DNA from: Mixta tenebrionis | GTDB taxonomy: Bacteria; Pseudomonadota; Gammaproteobacteria; Enterobacterales; Enterobacteriaceae | Direction of reading: 5' to 3' | Assembly: GCF_006517625.1 (NCBI RefSeq) | Contig: NZ_VHQI01000017.1 | Span: forward strand, 1 to 60,751 | Length of the DNA: 60,751 bases | In this document: positions 45,331 through 55,996 of the stretch, one piece after another | How the letters are laid out: the number at the start of each line of letters is the position of its first letter | Numbering within the stretch: the first letter of the stretch is position 1 | Program-made: the position numbers and the translations under genes | The notes under the pieces: generated by a model | Databases searched by the model: none | The model's input: the letters and a program-made list of their open reading frames with translations, nothing else | Told to the model about the DNA's origin: nothing

Positions 45331-45661
45331 GCGCAGCGTTAATATCAGCCCGGCCTGCGCCGGGCTTTTTTGTGTCTGCGCGATGACGCTGGAGTTGATT
45401 TTTGTTTAACAGTGCGCATTTTCCCCTCCGCAGGGTAAAAAGCGTCCGGTGCTGTTGGTGCTCCCGGTCACTTCTATTACACTCCTGCCGTCTGCTGGCA
45501 GACACCCTATTTTTTAACGTGGTTTTTTCTTTTAATTAACATCATCGTCATGATGTTGCGTAAGCGTTCACGTTAATCAACGCACCCGGTTCGGCAGATA
45601 ATGCCGGGCATAAAGGGCGCGCGGCTGACGTGCGCCCGCAATAGCAGGAGAACCGTGACGA
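45331..45661. other. Intergenic gap fabB / yfcJ
   Basis: The 331 bases start with the fabB terminator. Later a GC-rich imperfect hairpin with arms near 45615-45623 and 45629-45637 lies just before the AGGAG of yfcJ and could affect its translation. No ORF with a ribosome binding site is seen. Confidence 0.6.
45347..45371 (+). terminator. fabB intrinsic terminator
   Basis: AGCCCGG (45347-45353), loop CCTGCG and CCGGGCT (45360-45366) form a perfect 7-bp stem with TTTTTT following. It lies 17 bases after the fabB stop. Confidence 0.92.
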
Positions 45662-46837
45662 ATGTCTGAAACGACAATCAACACATCGAGAAAAGGGACA
45701 GGACTTATCGCCTGTACCTCATTTGCGGTCTTTTTAACCTATTTGACCGCCGGGCTGGCTTTGCCCGTTATACCGCTGTTTGTTCACCAGCAGCTGGGTT
45801 ACAGCAATTTAATGGTAGGTATCGCCGTCGGTATTCAGTTTCTTGCCACGCTGCTGACGCGTGGCCTGGCGGGCAGGCGCGCCGATCGGCACGGCGCCAA
45901 GATCACTACGCAGCAGGGCATGATGGCGATTGTGCTGGTGGGCGTCGCTTACCTGCTGGCGGCGCAGCTGCCGCTGGCCGCGGCGGGAAAGTTTGCGCTG
46001 CTGGTGGTAGGGCGGCTGCTGCTTGGCTTTGGTGAAAGCCTGTTGCTGACCGGCAATCTTACCTGGGGGCTGGGGCTGGTAGGGCCGCGGCGCTCCGGAT
46101 TGGTAATGTCCTGGAACGGCATGGCGATTTACGGCGCGCTGGCGGCGGGCGCGCCGCTTGGGCTGCTGATCTATGCGCGCTGGGGCTTTACCGGCCTTGG
46201 CGCGGTAGCGCTGGTGATGCCGCTGATTTCGCTGGCGCTCAACTGCTGGATTCGTGCGGTGCCGGTGCAGGGCGGCGAACGCCCGGCGCTATGGCGCGTG
46301 GTGGGGCAGATTTTGTCGCCCGGCAGCGCGCTGGCCCTGCAGGGCGTCGGCTTTGCCGCGATCGGAACCTTTACCTCGCTGTGGTTTGCCGAGCGTCACT
46401 GGGGCAACGCCGGTTTTGCGCTGAGCGCGTTCGGCTGCGCCTTTGTTATGGTGCGTGTCTTGTTCGGCGCGCTGCCGGATCGCCTGGGCGGCACGCGCGT
46501 GGCGGTGGTGTCGCTGCTGGTTGAAGTTGCTGGCCTGCTGCTGCTGGGATTTTCCAGCAACGGCTGGATGGCGCTGGCCGGAGCGGCGTTAACCGGCTGC
46601 GGCTGCTCGCTGGTTTTCCCGGCGCTTGGCGTGGAAGTAGTAAAACGGGTGGCGCCGCAGGTGCGCGGCACGGCGCTGGGCGGCTTTGCCGCCTTCCAGG
46701 ATATCGCCTATGGCGTAACCGGTCCGCTAACCGGGCTGCTGGCGACCTCGCTGGGCTACGGCTCGGTTTACCTTGCCGCTGCCGCCTGCGCCGCGCTCGG
46801 TATCCTGCTGTCGCTGCTGATGAAAAAGGCGGCTTAA
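45662..46837 (+). CDS. yfcJ: MFS transporter YfcJ
   Basis: The 391-residue protein has about twelve helices and is close to E. coli YfcJ, a drug/metabolite MFS member with an efflux role proposed for sugars. Matches include [57 protein letters not shown] and [20 protein letters not shown]. It ends tail-to-tail with the MocR-like gene, with 4 bases shared. Confidence 0.9.
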   Translation: MSETTINTSRKGTGLIACTSFAVFLTYLTAGLALPVIPLFVHQQLGYSNLMVGIAVGIQFLATLLTRGLAGRRADRHGAKITTQQGMMAIVLVGVAYLLAAQLPLAAAGKFALLVVGRLLLGFGESLLLTGNLTWGLGLVGPRRSGLVMSWNGMAIYGALAAGAPLGLLIYARWGFTGLGAVALVMPLISLALNCWIRAVPVQGGERPALWRVVGQILSPGSALALQGVGFAAIGTFTSLWFAERHWGNAGFALSAFGCAFVMVRVLFGALPDRLGGTRVAVVSLLVEVAGLLLLGFSSNGWMALAGAALTGCGCSLVFPALGVEVVKRVAPQVRGTALGGFAAFQDIAYGVTGPLTGLLATSLGYGSVYLAAAACAALGILLSLLMKKAA

Positions 46838-48309
46838 AACAGCGCCGCGAGTTTGTTTACGCCGCTGACGATTTCCATGCGATCCAGCGCGGAAAAGCCC
46901 AGCAGCCAACCCTGCTGTACGGCGGATGAAGCGGGTAGCCAGCAGGGATTCAGAGGCGGCAGCAACAGCTGTTGACGCGCCGCCTGACGGGTCAGCGTCT
47001 CCTCATCGCCCTGGCGCAGCAGCACGGTCAGCTGCAGGCCGCCGCGGCAGGGCAGCAGATGCAGCCGATCGGCGAGGCGTGCGTTGAGCTGCTCCTGCAG
47101 TAAATCGCGGCGGCTGTGGTAGAGCTGGCGCATCAGGCGCAGGTGCGCCGCATAGTGCCCCTGTTCAATAAAGTCAGCGGTCACCGCCTGCGGCAGCTGT
47201 GCGCTGTGCCCATCCATAATGCTGCGCAGCCGTATCAATGGCTCGATAAGCGCCTCGGGCGCCACCAGCCACGCCAGCCGCAGTGAAGGGAACAGCGATT
47301 TGGAAAAGGTGCCGAGATAAATAACGCGCCCGTGTCGCGCCAGTCCCTGCATCGCAGGCATCGGCTGCGCGTCGTACCAAAATTCGCTGTCGTAATCATC
47401 CTCTATAATCCAGCTCTGCTGCTGCTCCGCCAGCTGCAGCCATGCCAGCCTTCTTTCCAGACTGAGCGCCGCTCCGGTGGGATAGTGGTGCGAAGGCGTC
47501 AGATAGATCAGCCGCGGCGCGCCAGCGGCGGGGATCGCGCCCCGATCGTCCACGGCAATGCCGGTCAGGTCAGCGCCCGCGCTGGTAAAAGCGTGGCGCG
47601 CGCCCGGATAGCCGGGGTTTTCCATCCAGACCTCTGCGCCATCATCCAGCAGCAGCAGCGCCAGCATTTGCAGCGCCTGCTGCGAGCTGGTTAAAACCAT
47701 CACCTGTTCAGGCAATGCACGCACGCCGCGCGCCTGCGCCAGATAAGCGGCGATTGCCTGACGCAGCGGCAGATAGCCCTGCGGATCGCCATAGCGCATC
47801 AGGGCGCTGCCCTGTTTTTGCTGGCGAGCGGTTAACCTGCGCCACAGCAGATGGGGGAAGGCGCGAAGCTCCGGCGAGCCGGCGGCGAAGGCGTGGGGAA
47901 ATGCGGGATCCTGACAGCCGCCGCTGGCGACTATCGCCGCGGCACGACGGGAAAGCGCCACGGGAGGCGGCGCGTCCGCCGCGGCGGCATCGATTTTCGT
48001 CGCGCGCAGGGCAATGGCGACAAAGGTGCCGCGACCGGTCTGGCGCAGCAGATAACCTTCGCTCTCCAGCTGGCTATAGGCAGCCTCCGCCGTAACGCGC
48101 GACAGCCCCAGCTCAGCGGCCAGCAGGCGCGAAGATGGCAGGCGGGCGCCTGCCGTCAGGCTGCCTTCGTTGATCGCCTGACGCAGCGCGCAGCAGAGAC
48201 GATGGCGGCGGGTGACGCCGCTTTGCGAGTCGTACAGCATCATGATGCGCGCGCTGAGAGAGGCCAAAATCGGTCTTATTAATGGGATGAAATGGGTATC
48301 CGACATCAT
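46834..48309 (-). CDS. MocR/GabR-type regulator (GntR HTH fused to aminotransferase fold)
   Basis: The 491-residue protein has an N-terminal GntR-type winged helix (about residues 30-98; [39 protein letters not shown] and [10 protein letters not shown]) and a class I aminotransferase-like domain. The latter has [13 protein letters not shown] and [17 protein letters not shown] with the likely PLP lysine. MocR proteins sense PLP or amino compounds and usually control a divergent neighbour, here a rhodanese. The start could be 48309, 48306 or an internal ATG near 48243; no ribosome binding site helps. It is absent from this position in E. coli. Confidence 0.88.
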   Translation of the reverse strand: MMSDTHFIPLIRPILASLSARIMMLYDSQSGVTRRHRLCCALRQAINEGSLTAGARLPSSRLLAAELGLSRVTAEAAYSQLESEGYLLRQTGRGTFVAIALRATKIDAAAADAPPPVALSRRAAAIVASGGCQDPAFPHAFAAGSPELRAFPHLLWRRLTARQQKQGSALMRYGDPQGYLPLRQAIAAYLAQARGVRALPEQVMVLTSSQQALQMLALLLLDDGAEVWMENPGYPGARHAFTSAGADLTGIAVDDRGAIPAAGAPRLIYLTPSHHYPTGAALSLERRLAWLQLAEQQQSWIIEDDYDSEFWYDAQPMPAMQGLARHGRVIYLGTFSKSLFPSLRLAWLVAPEALIEPLIRLRSIMDGHSAQLPQAVTADFIEQGHYAAHLRLMRQLYHSRRDLLQEQLNARLADRLHLLPCRGGLQLTVLLRQGDEETLTRQAARQQLLLPPLNPCWLPASSAVQQGWLLGFSALDRMEIVSGVNKLAALF

Positions 48310-48329
48310 ACCAATATGCCGCTATGATG
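48295..48329. promoter_or_regulatory. Overlapping inverted repeats between the MocR regulator and the rhodanese
   Basis: CATCATA (48304-48310) and TATGATG (48323-48329) are a perfect inverted pair with a 12-base spacer. GGTAT (48295-48299) and ATACC (48308-48312) form a second overlapping pair. They lie between the divergent genes, just before the rhodanese start, where a MocR-type operator is expected. TATGAT could also serve as a -10 box. Confidence 0.4.
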
Positions 48330-48353
48330 AAAGAACATTCACTGGAGAAAACC

Positions 48354-48806
48354 ATGACTACAACTTCCGCCGTACTTGCTTTTCCCCCGCCCGCCGCTGC
48401 CGACAGCGCCGCATGGCTGGCGCGCAAACTGGCCCGCTATGCTGATGCCTGGGATGTCGCTGAAGATTTAGCCAACGGCGTAACGGAGATTGTGGTAATC
48501 GATGCGCGCTCGCCGCAGGCCTGGCGCGCGGGACATATCTGCGGCGCCGTCAACTTCCCGCATCGCGATATGACGCCGCAAAGCCTGGCGACGCTCGATC
48601 GCAGCAAAGTTTATATCACCTACTGCGACGGCATCGGCTGCAACGGCTCGACCAAAGCGGCATGGAAGTTGGCCAGCGCCGGGCTGCGCGTTAAGGAGCT
48701 GATCGGCGGGCTGGATTTTTGGCGGCGCGACCGTCATCCGGTTGTCGCCGGCGAGATGCCGGGAGAGTGGCCACGGCGGGAGAGCTTGCCCGACTGCGGC
48801 TGCTGA
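48354..48806 (+). CDS. Rhodanese-like sulfurtransferase
   Basis: The 150-residue protein has one rhodanese domain. VVIDARSPQAWRAGHICGAV is the CH2A-like region, and the active loop is CDGIGCNGSTKAAWKL, where the second Cys is the likely persulfide carrier. The C-terminus ends in CGC. The ATG at 48354 has GGAGAA upstream. It is divergent from the MocR-like gene and is probably its target. A sulfur acceptor is not known. Confidence 0.88.
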   Translation: MTTTSAVLAFPPPAAADSAAWLARKLARYADAWDVAEDLANGVTEIVVIDARSPQAWRAGHICGAVNFPHRDMTPQSLATLDRSKVYITYCDGIGCNGSTKAAWKLASAGLRVKELIGGLDFWRRDRHPVVAGEMPGEWPRRESLPDCGC

Positions 48807-49844
48807 TTACGCCAGCAGCCAGATTAGCAGAGCGGCCAGCAGCATGGCGATAAACAGCGCCAGCACCGGCTTGCCGGCCAGCGGCTGCAGCGGCGTCGGC
48901 AGCCAGGCGACCAGCGGGTTGTAAATCGGCTGCGGGTTCATCTCGCCGGCGGCGCGCGGCGCTTCGCTTTCGCCGGCACGTTCTGCGCGGCGGGAGAAGA
49001 GCAGGTTCAGCAGATCCTGCGCCTGCGCGGCGGTGAGTACCGTCTGCGGCGTCGCCTGAAAACGCTGCTGGCTGTAATCCTCCAGCAGTCGTTGTTCGGT
49101 GCTGTCCGGCGGATGCTTCAGCGCCGCCTCCAGCATCTGTAGCGTAGGCGTATGCTGCTGGCTCAACGTCTGACGCACCTGCAGATACTGAGTTAACAGC
49201 GGAAAATGGCGCGAGGGAATCGGATCGCCGCTTTTCAGCCCCACCAGCTTCAGGACGGAGGTCCAGATGGCGGAGGGCTGTTCGCCGGTAGCGGCGGCCA
49301 GCTTCACTACCTGCTGATTCAGGGTTTGATGCTCCGCGGGCAGCAGCGTGCGATCGCTGTTGCGGCTAAGCTGCGGCTGCGGAATGGTCATCTGACCGTT
49401 TTGCAGCATGGTCAGCACCTGACGCAGCTGATCCGGCGACAGCGAACTCAGCACGGTATGCCCGAACTGCTGACGAATAAAATCGCTCACCGCCTGACGA
49501 TTGTTGCCCTGCGGCAGCAGTCCGGTCAGCTGCTGCAACAGCTGGCGCGTGGCGTGGTTATTCTGCACCTGCGTCAGCCTGCCGTTGAGAAAGTTTTCGG
49601 CGGCGGGAAAATGGCGCGACTGCAGCTCCGCATCGTTTTTTACTCCCACCTCATGGCGCAGCCCGGCCCACAGCTCCGGCGCCTTCAGCGGGCTGAGCGA
49701 CATAATGCGCACGATCAGCCGTTCCAGCGTGGTGCGCTGCGTCGGAGAAAGCGGCTGCTCGCCGGGCGTGCCGCCGCGCGAAGGCTGGCCGGCTACAGTT
49801 GTGCGATCGCCCTGGGGCGCGCCTGGGCCAGTAAGAGGTTGCAT
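48807..49844 (-). CDS. flk: Flagella biosynthesis regulator Flk
   Basis: Flk is an inner-membrane protein that in Salmonella prevents premature secretion of late flagellar substrates. The 345-residue protein has a Pro/Gly-rich start (MQPLTGPGAPQGDRTT), conserved SRHFPAAENFL, GNNRQAVSDFIRQQFG, LLPAEHQTLNQQVVKLAAAT and RQTLSQQHTPTL, and a C-terminal anchor (VLALFIAMLLAALLIWLLA). I chose the ATG at 49844 with AAGGA upstream; 24 further codons upstream do not match the family. Its presence suggests a flagellated organism, although no flagellar gene is in the window. Confidence 0.92.
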   Translation of the reverse strand: MQPLTGPGAPQGDRTTVAGQPSRGGTPGEQPLSPTQRTTLERLIVRIMSLSPLKAPELWAGLRHEVGVKNDAELQSRHFPAAENFLNGRLTQVQNNHATRQLLQQLTGLLPQGNNRQAVSDFIRQQFGHTVLSSLSPDQLRQVLTMLQNGQMTIPQPQLSRNSDRTLLPAEHQTLNQQVVKLAAATGEQPSAIWTSVLKLVGLKSGDPIPSRHFPLLTQYLQVRQTLSQQHTPTLQMLEAALKHPPDSTEQRLLEDYSQQRFQATPQTVLTAAQAQDLLNLLFSRRAERAGESEAPRAAGEMNPQPIYNPLVAWLPTPLQPLAGKPVLALFIAMLLAALLIWLLA

Positions 49845-50015
49845 GGCGGAATCCTTAACACGGCGGGTCAATATCCGGGGCGACCGGAAAGGTGGAATAG
49901 AGTGACATAATAACAATCCTGAGCGTAAAAAATCCAGGGGCGCGACCGTCGCCGCGCCCGGTTTTTCTGTGATGAAGGCTGTCCCGCATCGGGCGACAAA
50001 GCCGTTACCAATGGC

Positions 50016-50927
50016 TCAGGCCGCCGAATCGTTGTTCGCTACCCCATCCGACCGGCGTTTAAACAGCGGCCGACGCAGACGCTGCGCCAGCATCACGCCC
50101 AGCAGCGTGACGCCGCCGCCGATAAAGTGGTAGCCGTGCAGTTCTTCATGCAGCAACAGCACGGCGATGACGGCGGTGAAAATCGGCGTCAGATTCATAA
50201 AAATGCTGGCGGTGCTGGCGCCCATGCGCAGCACGCCCTGAATCCAGAGAAAGGGCGCGATAATCGAGGCGGGAATGCCGGCGAACAGCACCAGCGGAAT
50301 ATTTTGCGCGGTCAGGCCGACCTCCGGCGCCAGCAGGAAGCCGGGCAGCAGCAGCAGCACGCCGAAGAAAATCTGCATATAGAGACTCTGCCAGCCAGGC
50401 AGATCGATCGCCCAGCGCCTGGTCAGCACGCCATACAGCGCGTATGAGCCAGAGGCGGCAAACATCATCAGTTCGCCTTTGCCCAGCCCGTGCGTCAGCA
50501 GCTGCGCGGGCTGTCCCTGGCTTACCAGCCATACCAGCCCGCCGAATGAAAGCAGCGTGCCGAGCAGAATGCCCAGCGTCGGCGCGAGGCGCAGAATAAA
50601 CACGCTCAGCAGCACCGTCAGCAGCGGGATCAACGCGCTCAGAATGCCCATAAACAGCGCGCTGACGCTGTGCGCCGCATAGTAAGTTAAGCACTGATAG
50701 AGCACCATGCCCAGCAGCCCCAGCACCAGCAGCTTCCACCACACCGACATCACCTGGCGGCGGTTGCGCCAGAGGGCGGGCAGCACAAACGGCGTCAGCG
50801 TCAGCAGCGCCAGTAGCCAGCGATAAAAGGAGATCGCTGCCGGATCGATGGCGCCAGCCGAGAGTTTGCTGACGATAGCGTTAACCGACCAGATCAGGAC
50901 GGCAAAAAGAGGAAAAAGAAAGCTCAT
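50016..50927 (-). CDS. EamA/DMT-superfamily transporter
   Basis: The 303-residue protein has ten helices in two EamA repeats: FAVLIWSVNAIVSKL in the first and GELMMFAASGSYALYGVLTRR in the second. The substrate is unknown; relatives export amino acids and metabolites. It is inserted between flk and pdxB, which are neighbours in E. coli, and is divergent from pdxB with 179 bases between them. This suggests a lineage-specific addition. Confidence 0.9.
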   Translation of the reverse strand: MSFLFPLFAVLIWSVNAIVSKLSAGAIDPAAISFYRWLLALLTLTPFVLPALWRNRRQVMSVWWKLLVLGLLGMVLYQCLTYYAAHSVSALFMGILSALIPLLTVLLSVFILRLAPTLGILLGTLLSFGGLVWLVSQGQPAQLLTHGLGKGELMMFAASGSYALYGVLTRRWAIDLPGWQSLYMQIFFGVLLLLPGFLLAPEVGLTAQNIPLVLFAGIPASIIAPFLWIQGVLRMGASTASIFMNLTPIFTAVIAVLLLHEELHGYHFIGGGVTLLGVMLAQRLRRPLFKRRSDGVANNDSAA

Positions 50928-51106
50928 GGTGATATCGCCTTAAAACAGAGGGCGCCAGTGTACGCTGCTCCGTTTATCAGCGGATAGTTAAAATCCGCAA
51001 AATTTTTACCCGCCGTCGCGCGCGCCGGCGGCACGCGGCGGCATGAATTTTCGCAGGGAGTGTGGCACCATAAGCTACTCTTTTCCGTCGATGCAGGTAA
51101 GTCGCA

Positions 51107-52240
51107 GTGAAAATTCTGGTAGATGAAAATATGCCCTATGCCCGTGAGCTGTTCAGCCGCACGGGCGAGGTGGTTGCGGTTCCCGGCCGTCCCATTCCAA
51201 CGGCGGCGCTGGATGACGCCGATGCGCTGATGGTGCGCTCCGTCACTAAGGTTAATGAGGCGCTGCTGAGCGGCAAAAAAATCCGCTTTGTCGGCACCGC
51301 CACCGCCGGTACCGATCATGTTGATGAGGATTTTCTCGCCCGCGCGGGCATCGGCTTTTCCGCCGCGCCGGGTTGCAACGCGATTGCGGTAGTGGAGTAT
51401 GTTTTTTCTGCGCTGCTGATGCTGGCGGAGCGCGACGGCTTTCAGCTTACCGATCGCACCGTGGGCATTGTCGGCGTCGGCAACGTCGGCGGCCGCCTGC
51501 AAAAGCGGCTGGAAGCGCTGGGCGTGAAAACATTGCTGTGCGATCCGCCGCGCGCCGATCGGGGCGATGAAGGTGATTTTCAGCCGCTGGAAGCGCTGGT
51601 GGCGCAGGCGGACGTGCTGACCTTCCATACGCCGCTGTTTAAAGATGGCCCTTACAAAACGCTGCATATGGCGGACGACACCTTGCTGCGCGCGCTGCGG
51701 CCGAACGCCATTCTGATCAACGCCTGCCGCGGGCCGGTGGTGGATAACGCCGCGCTGCTGCGGGTGCTGCGCCAGCGCAACGATCTCAGCGTGGTGCTGG
51801 ATGTCTGGGAGCCGGAGCCGGATCTCAATGTAGAGCTGCTGCAGCGCGTCGATATCGGCACCGCCCATATTGCCGGCTATACGCTGGAAGGCAAAGCGCG
51901 CGGCACCACTCAGGTATTTGAGGCCTGGACGCGCTTTATCGGCGCCGCGCAGCAGGTGGCGCTGGATACGCTGCTGCCCGCGCCGGAGTTTGGTGATATC
52001 ACCCTTCACGGCGCGCTCGATCAGGCAACGCTAAAACGTCTGGCGCATCTGGTGTATGATGTGCGCCGCGACGATGCGCCGCTGCGAAAAGTCGCCGGGC
52101 AGCCGGGCGAATTCGATCGCCTGCGCAAGCAGTATCAGGAACGTCGCGAGTGGTCATCGCTGCGCGTACAGTGTGATGACGCGGCGGCGGCAGAGCTGCT
52201 GCAAAAGCTGGGCTTTAATGCGGTCTGGCGGCCAGCATAA
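51107..52240 (+). CDS. pdxB: Erythronate-4-phosphate dehydrogenase PdxB
   Basis: PdxB oxidises 4-phosphoerythronate in pyridoxal phosphate synthesis. The 377-residue protein has [20 protein letters not shown] at the start, [20 protein letters not shown], the NAD loop [31 protein letters not shown] and [17 protein letters not shown] with the active His. The start is GTG at 51107, with weak upstream GTAAG. The short C-terminal dimerisation domain is present. Confidence 0.95.
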   Translation: MKILVDENMPYARELFSRTGEVVAVPGRPIPTAALDDADALMVRSVTKVNEALLSGKKIRFVGTATAGTDHVDEDFLARAGIGFSAAPGCNAIAVVEYVFSALLMLAERDGFQLTDRTVGIVGVGNVGGRLQKRLEALGVKTLLCDPPRADRGDEGDFQPLEALVAQADVLTFHTPLFKDGPYKTLHMADDTLLRALRPNAILINACRGPVVDNAALLRVLRQRNDLSVVLDVWEPEPDLNVELLQRVDIGTAHIAGYTLEGKARGTTQVFEAWTRFIGAAQQVALDTLLPAPEFGDITLHGALDQATLKRLAHLVYDVRRDDAPLRKVAGQPGEFDRLRKQYQERREWSSLRVQCDDAAAAELLQKLGFNAVWRPA

Positions 52241-52301
52241 TTCTTATTTTTCCTGCGCTGCCCGGTCGCTGGCCGTCGCAGGGGAATAATCTGAATCAAC
52301 G

Positions 52302-52330
52302 GGCGGTGAATATCACCGCCTTCTGTTTTT
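52302..52330 (+). terminator. Hairpin terminator between pdxB and usg
   Basis: GGCGGTGA (52302-52309), loop ATA and TCACCGCC (52313-52320) form a perfect 8-bp stem followed by TTCTGTTTTT. It lies 62 bases after pdxB and 26 bases before usg. It probably ends most pdxB transcripts. Confidence 0.75.
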
Positions 52331-52355
52331 ATGTCATTGTCTGGAGTAAATCACC

Positions 52356-53366
52356 ATGTCTGACGGCTGGAATATTGCCCTACTGGGCGCGACAGGCGCA
52401 GTGGGGAGCGCTTTACTGGAGCTGCTGGCTGAACGCCAGTTCCCGGTTGGTGAAATTTATCTGCTGGCGAGCGAGCGCAGCGCCGGAGAGAGCGTGCGCT
52501 TTGCCGGAAAATCGCTGCGCGTGCAGGAGGCCGGCGAGTTTGACTGGGCGCAGGCGCAGCTGGCGTTTTTCGCCGCCGGACGCGAGGCGTCGGCGCGCTA
52601 TGCCGAAGAAGCGGCCAGCGCGGGCTGTCTGGTGATCGACAGCAGCGATCTGTTCGCGCTGGAGCCGGACGTGCCGCTGGTGGTGCCGGACGTTAATTCG
52701 CAGGTGCTGGCTGATTACCGCAACCGCAATATTATTAGCGTTGCCGACAGCCTGACCAGCCAGCTGCTGTGCGCCATCAAGCCGCTGATCGATCAGGCGG
52801 GCCTGGCCCGACTGCAGGTAACTAATCTGCTTTCCGTGTCGTCGCAGGGCAAAGCGGCGGTTGATTCGCTGGCGGGCGAGAGCGCGCGTTTGCTCAACGG
52901 CATACCGGCGGAAGAGCACTATTTCGGCCGTCAGCTGGCGTTTAACCTGCTGCCGCAGCTGGCGGATGAAACGGGCAGCGTTGCCAGCGAGCGACGGCTG
53001 GTCGATCAGGTGCGTAAGGTGCTGCAGGATGAAGGGCTGCCGATCGCGGTGAGCAGCGTGCAGGCGCCGGTATTTTACGGCAATGCGCAGATCGTCCACC
53101 TGGAAGCCCTGCGTCCGCTGTCGGCGGAAGAGGCGCGTGACGAGCTGGCGCGCAGCGAAGAGATTGTACTGTCGGATGAATATACTTATCCGACCCCGGT
53201 GAGCGACGCTTCCGACAACTGCAATCTTAACCTTGGCTGCCTGCGCAACGACTACGGCATACCGGAACTGCTGCAGTTCTGGTCGGTGGCTGACAATATC
53301 CGCTTCGGCGGCGCGCTGATGGCGATCAAAACCGCTGAGAAGCTGGTGCAGGAGTATCTCTACTGA
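52356..53366 (+). CDS. usg: Aspartate-semialdehyde-dehydrogenase-like protein Usg
   Basis: Usg is a 336-residue relative of aspartate-semialdehyde dehydrogenase without a proven activity. The N-terminal Rossmann loop [20 protein letters not shown] and the [20 protein letters not shown] region are clear. At the position where the true dehydrogenase has its catalytic Cys (NCxT/S), the surrounding [13 protein letters not shown] shows no such pattern, consistent with a non-canonical role. It overlaps truA by one base (TGATG). Confidence 0.92.
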   Translation: MSDGWNIALLGATGAVGSALLELLAERQFPVGEIYLLASERSAGESVRFAGKSLRVQEAGEFDWAQAQLAFFAAGREASARYAEEAASAGCLVIDSSDLFALEPDVPLVVPDVNSQVLADYRNRNIISVADSLTSQLLCAIKPLIDQAGLARLQVTNLLSVSSQGKAAVDSLAGESARLLNGIPAEEHYFGRQLAFNLLPQLADETGSVASERRLVDQVRKVLQDEGLPIAVSSVQAPVFYGNAQIVHLEALRPLSAEEARDELARSEEIVLSDEYTYPTPVSDASDNCNLNLGCLRNDYGIPELLQFWSVADNIRFGGALMAIKTAEKLVQEYLY

Positions 53367-54178
53367 TGACGCAGGCGGTAAATCCAGACGCCTATAAACT
53401 GGCGCTGGGCATTGAATATGACGGCAGCCGCTACTACGGTTGGCAGCGGCAGCAGGAGGTACGCAGCGTACAGGCGCGGCTGGAGCAGGCGCTGTCGCAG
53501 GTGGCGAACCACGAGGTAACGGTGTTCTGCGCCGGACGCACCGACGCAGGCGTACACGGCACCGGGCAGGTAGTGCATTTTGAAACCACTTCGCAACGTA
53601 AAGATGCGGCCTGGACGCTGGGCGTCAACGCCAACCTGCCGGATGATATCGCGGTGCGCTGGGTAAAGGCGGTGCCGGAGGAGTTTCACGCGCGTTTCAG
53701 CGCAACGGCGCGCCGTTACCGTTACGTCATCTATAATCATCGGCTGCGCCCGGCGATTTTGCACGGCGGCGTCACGCACTTTCACTTTCCGCTGGATGCG
53801 GAAAAAATGCATCGCGCCGGTCAGTGTCTGCTGGGCGAGAACGATTTTACCTCGTTTCGCGCCGTGCAGTGCCAGTCGCGTACGCCGTGGCGTAATGTGA
53901 TGCACCTGAACGTCAGCCGTCACGGCGCTTACGTGGTGGTGGATATCAAGGCGAACGCCTTTGTGCATCATATGGTGCGTAATATCGTCGGCAGCCTGTT
54001 GGAAATTGGCTGCGGCAATCAGCCCGAAGGCTGGATGGCTGAATTGCTGGCGGCTAAAGATCGCAAGCTGGCGGCCGCAACGGCAAGGGCGGAGGGCCTT
54101 TATCTGGTCGCCGTCGACTATCCGGCGCGTTTCGCCTTACCTTCCCCGCCAATGGGGCCACTCTTTCTTGAAGATTAA
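53366..54178 (+). CDS. truA: tRNA pseudouridine synthase A (TruA)
   Basis: TruA modifies positions 38-40 in the anticodon stem of tRNAs. The 270-residue protein has the catalytic Asp60 in [18 protein letters not shown], together with [17 protein letters not shown] and [13 protein letters not shown]. Its ATG overlaps the usg stop, so it is coupled, as in E. coli. Confidence 0.96.
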   Translation: MTQAVNPDAYKLALGIEYDGSRYYGWQRQQEVRSVQARLEQALSQVANHEVTVFCAGRTDAGVHGTGQVVHFETTSQRKDAAWTLGVNANLPDDIAVRWVKAVPEEFHARFSATARRYRYVIYNHRLRPAILHGGVTHFHFPLDAEKMHRAGQCLLGENDFTSFRAVQCQSRTPWRNVMHLNVSRHGAYVVVDIKANAFVHHMVRNIVGSLLEIGCGNQPEGWMAELLAAKDRKLAAATARAEGLYLVAVDYPARFALPSPPMGPLFLED

Positions 54179-54207
54179 CATTCAGGCGCTGCCGCTAAGG
54201 AACAGTT

Positions 54208-54870
54208 ATGGAGTTCATCCAGTTCATTATTGATTTTATTCTGCACATTGATGTCCATCTCGCCGAGCTGGTAGCGCAGTATGGGATTTGGGTGTATGCC
54301 ATTCTGTTTTTGATTCTGTTTTGTGAAACCGGACTGGTGGTTACGCCGTTTCTGCCGGGCGATTCGCTGCTGTTCGTCGCGGGCGCGCTGGCGGCGCTGC
54401 CGGATAACGATCTGAATGTGCATATGATGGTGACGCTGCTGGTGATTGCCGCGGTGCTGGGCGATGCGGTCAACTATATGATCGGCCGCCTGTTTGGCGA
54501 AAGGTTGTTCAGCAACCCGAATTCGCGTATTTTTCGTCGTAGCTATCTGGATAAAACCCACGCTTTTTACGAGCGTCACGGCGGAAAAACGATTATTCTG
54601 GCGCGCTTCGTGCCGATCGTTCGCACTTTTGCGCCGTTTGTCGCCGGGATGGGGCATATGTCCTACCGCCATTTTGCGCTGTTTAACGTGGCCGGCGCGC
54701 TGCTGTGGGTAGTGTTATTCTCCTACGCGGGCTATTTCTTCGGCGCGTTGCCGATGGTGCAGGAAAACCTGAAGCTGCTGATCGTGGCGATTATTGTGGT
54801 TTCAATCCTGCCGGGCGTGATTGAAGTATGGCGCCATCGTCGGGCGGCGCGGCGGCAAAAGCAGTCTTAA
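54208..54870 (+). CDS. dedA: DedA-family inner-membrane protein
   Basis: The 220-residue protein belongs to the DedA/SNARE-associated family, recently linked to undecaprenyl phosphate or phospholipid flipping. The family motifs are [20 protein letters not shown], the membrane-reentrant [10 protein letters not shown] and [19 protein letters not shown]. It lies in the pdxB-usg-truA-dedA-accD order typical for enterics. Confidence 0.95.
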   Translation: MEFIQFIIDFILHIDVHLAELVAQYGIWVYAILFLILFCETGLVVTPFLPGDSLLFVAGALAALPDNDLNVHMMVTLLVIAAVLGDAVNYMIGRLFGERLFSNPNSRIFRRSYLDKTHAFYERHGGKTIILARFVPIVRTFAPFVAGMGHMSYRHFALFNVAGALLWVVLFSYAGYFFGALPMVQENLKLLIVAIIVVSILPGVIEVWRHRRAARRQKQS

Positions 54871-55017
54871 GCCGGCGCGGCGCAGGGGTATGACCAGATT
54901 TTTATCCACAGCGCTGAGCGGTTATGGTTTAATGAGCAACAATTATGGTCTGCTGAAGACGGCTTTAGCAGCAACAAGAAAAACTGGTCTCACCAGGTTC
55001 AAACAGAAAGGTCATCA

Positions 55018-55929
55018 ATGAGCTGGATTGAACGAATTCTCAATAAGAGCACAATTACCCCGTCGCGCAGAGCAAATATCCCGGAAGGGGTGTGGACGAA
55101 ATGCGACAGCTGCGGACAGGTACTTTACCGTGCCGAGCTGGAACGCAACCTGGAAGTTTGTCCTAAATGCGACCACCACATGCGTATGCACGCGCGCGAG
55201 CGCCTGCACAGCCTGTTAGATCAGGGCACGCTGGTCGAGCTGGGCAGCGAGCTGGAGCCGAAAGACGTTCTTAAGTTCCGCGACTCGAAAAAGTATAAAG
55301 ATCGTCTGGCTGCGGCGCAGAAAGAGACGGATGAAAAAGATGCGCTGGTGGTGATGAAAGGTACGCTGCACAGCATGCCGGTAGTCGCCGCCGCGTTTGA
55401 ATTCGCCTTTATGGGCGGCTCTATGGGCTCGGTAGTAGGCGCGCGCTTCGTGCGTGCCGTGGAACAGGCGCTGGAAGATAACTGCCCGCTGATCTGTTTC
55501 TCCGCCAGCGGCGGCGCCCGTATGCAGGAAGCGCTGATGTCGCTGATGCAGATGGCGAAAACCAGCGCCGCGCTGGCGAAAATGCGCGAGCGCGGCCTGC
55601 CTTATATTTCGGTGCTGACCGATCCGACCATGGGCGGCGTCTCCGCCAGCTTCGCAATGCTGGGCGATCTGAACGTGGCGGAGCCGAAGGCGCTGATCGG
55701 CTTTGCCGGCCCTCGCGTTATTGAGCAAACCGTGCGTGAAAAACTGCCGCCGGGCTTCCAGCGTAGCGAATTCCTGATTGAAAAGGGCGCTATCGATATG
55801 ATTATCCGGCGCCCGGAAATGCGTTTTAAACTGGCGAGCCTGCTGGCGAAAATGCAAAATCTGCCCGCGCCGCTGCAGGACAGCGAAGATCGTCCTGAGC
55901 CGACGGAAGCGGAGAGCCACGAGGCCTGA
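55018..55929 (+). CDS. accD: Acetyl-CoA carboxylase carboxyltransferase beta subunit AccD
   Basis: AccD with AccA transfers CO2 from carboxybiotin to acetyl-CoA, the first step of fatty acid synthesis. The 303-residue protein has an N-terminal zinc ribbon with Cys29, Cys32, Cys48 and Cys51 (CDSCG and CPKC) and the carboxylase core [39 protein letters not shown] and [25 protein letters not shown] precedes the ATG. The gap of 147 bases after dedA should hold its promoter. Confidence 0.97.
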   Translation: MSWIERILNKSTITPSRRANIPEGVWTKCDSCGQVLYRAELERNLEVCPKCDHHMRMHARERLHSLLDQGTLVELGSELEPKDVLKFRDSKKYKDRLAAAQKETDEKDALVVMKGTLHSMPVVAAAFEFAFMGGSMGSVVGARFVRAVEQALEDNCPLICFSASGGARMQEALMSLMQMAKTSAALAKMRERGLPYISVLTDPTMGGVSASFAMLGDLNVAEPKALIGFAGPRVIEQTVREKLPPGFQRSEFLIEKGAIDMIIRRPEMRFKLASLLAKMQNLPAPLQDSEDRPEPTEAESHEA

Positions 55930-55996
55930 CAGATGATGGAAAGGCGTCGCGCGCGGCGCCTTTCTCCAGTGAACCGTAACTTTGTGAACGGGACCC

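Noticed and set aside
50924-52009. 361-codon open frame on the minus strand
   Set aside because: It is antisense to pdxB, with low-complexity His/Arg/Gln composition and no start signal.
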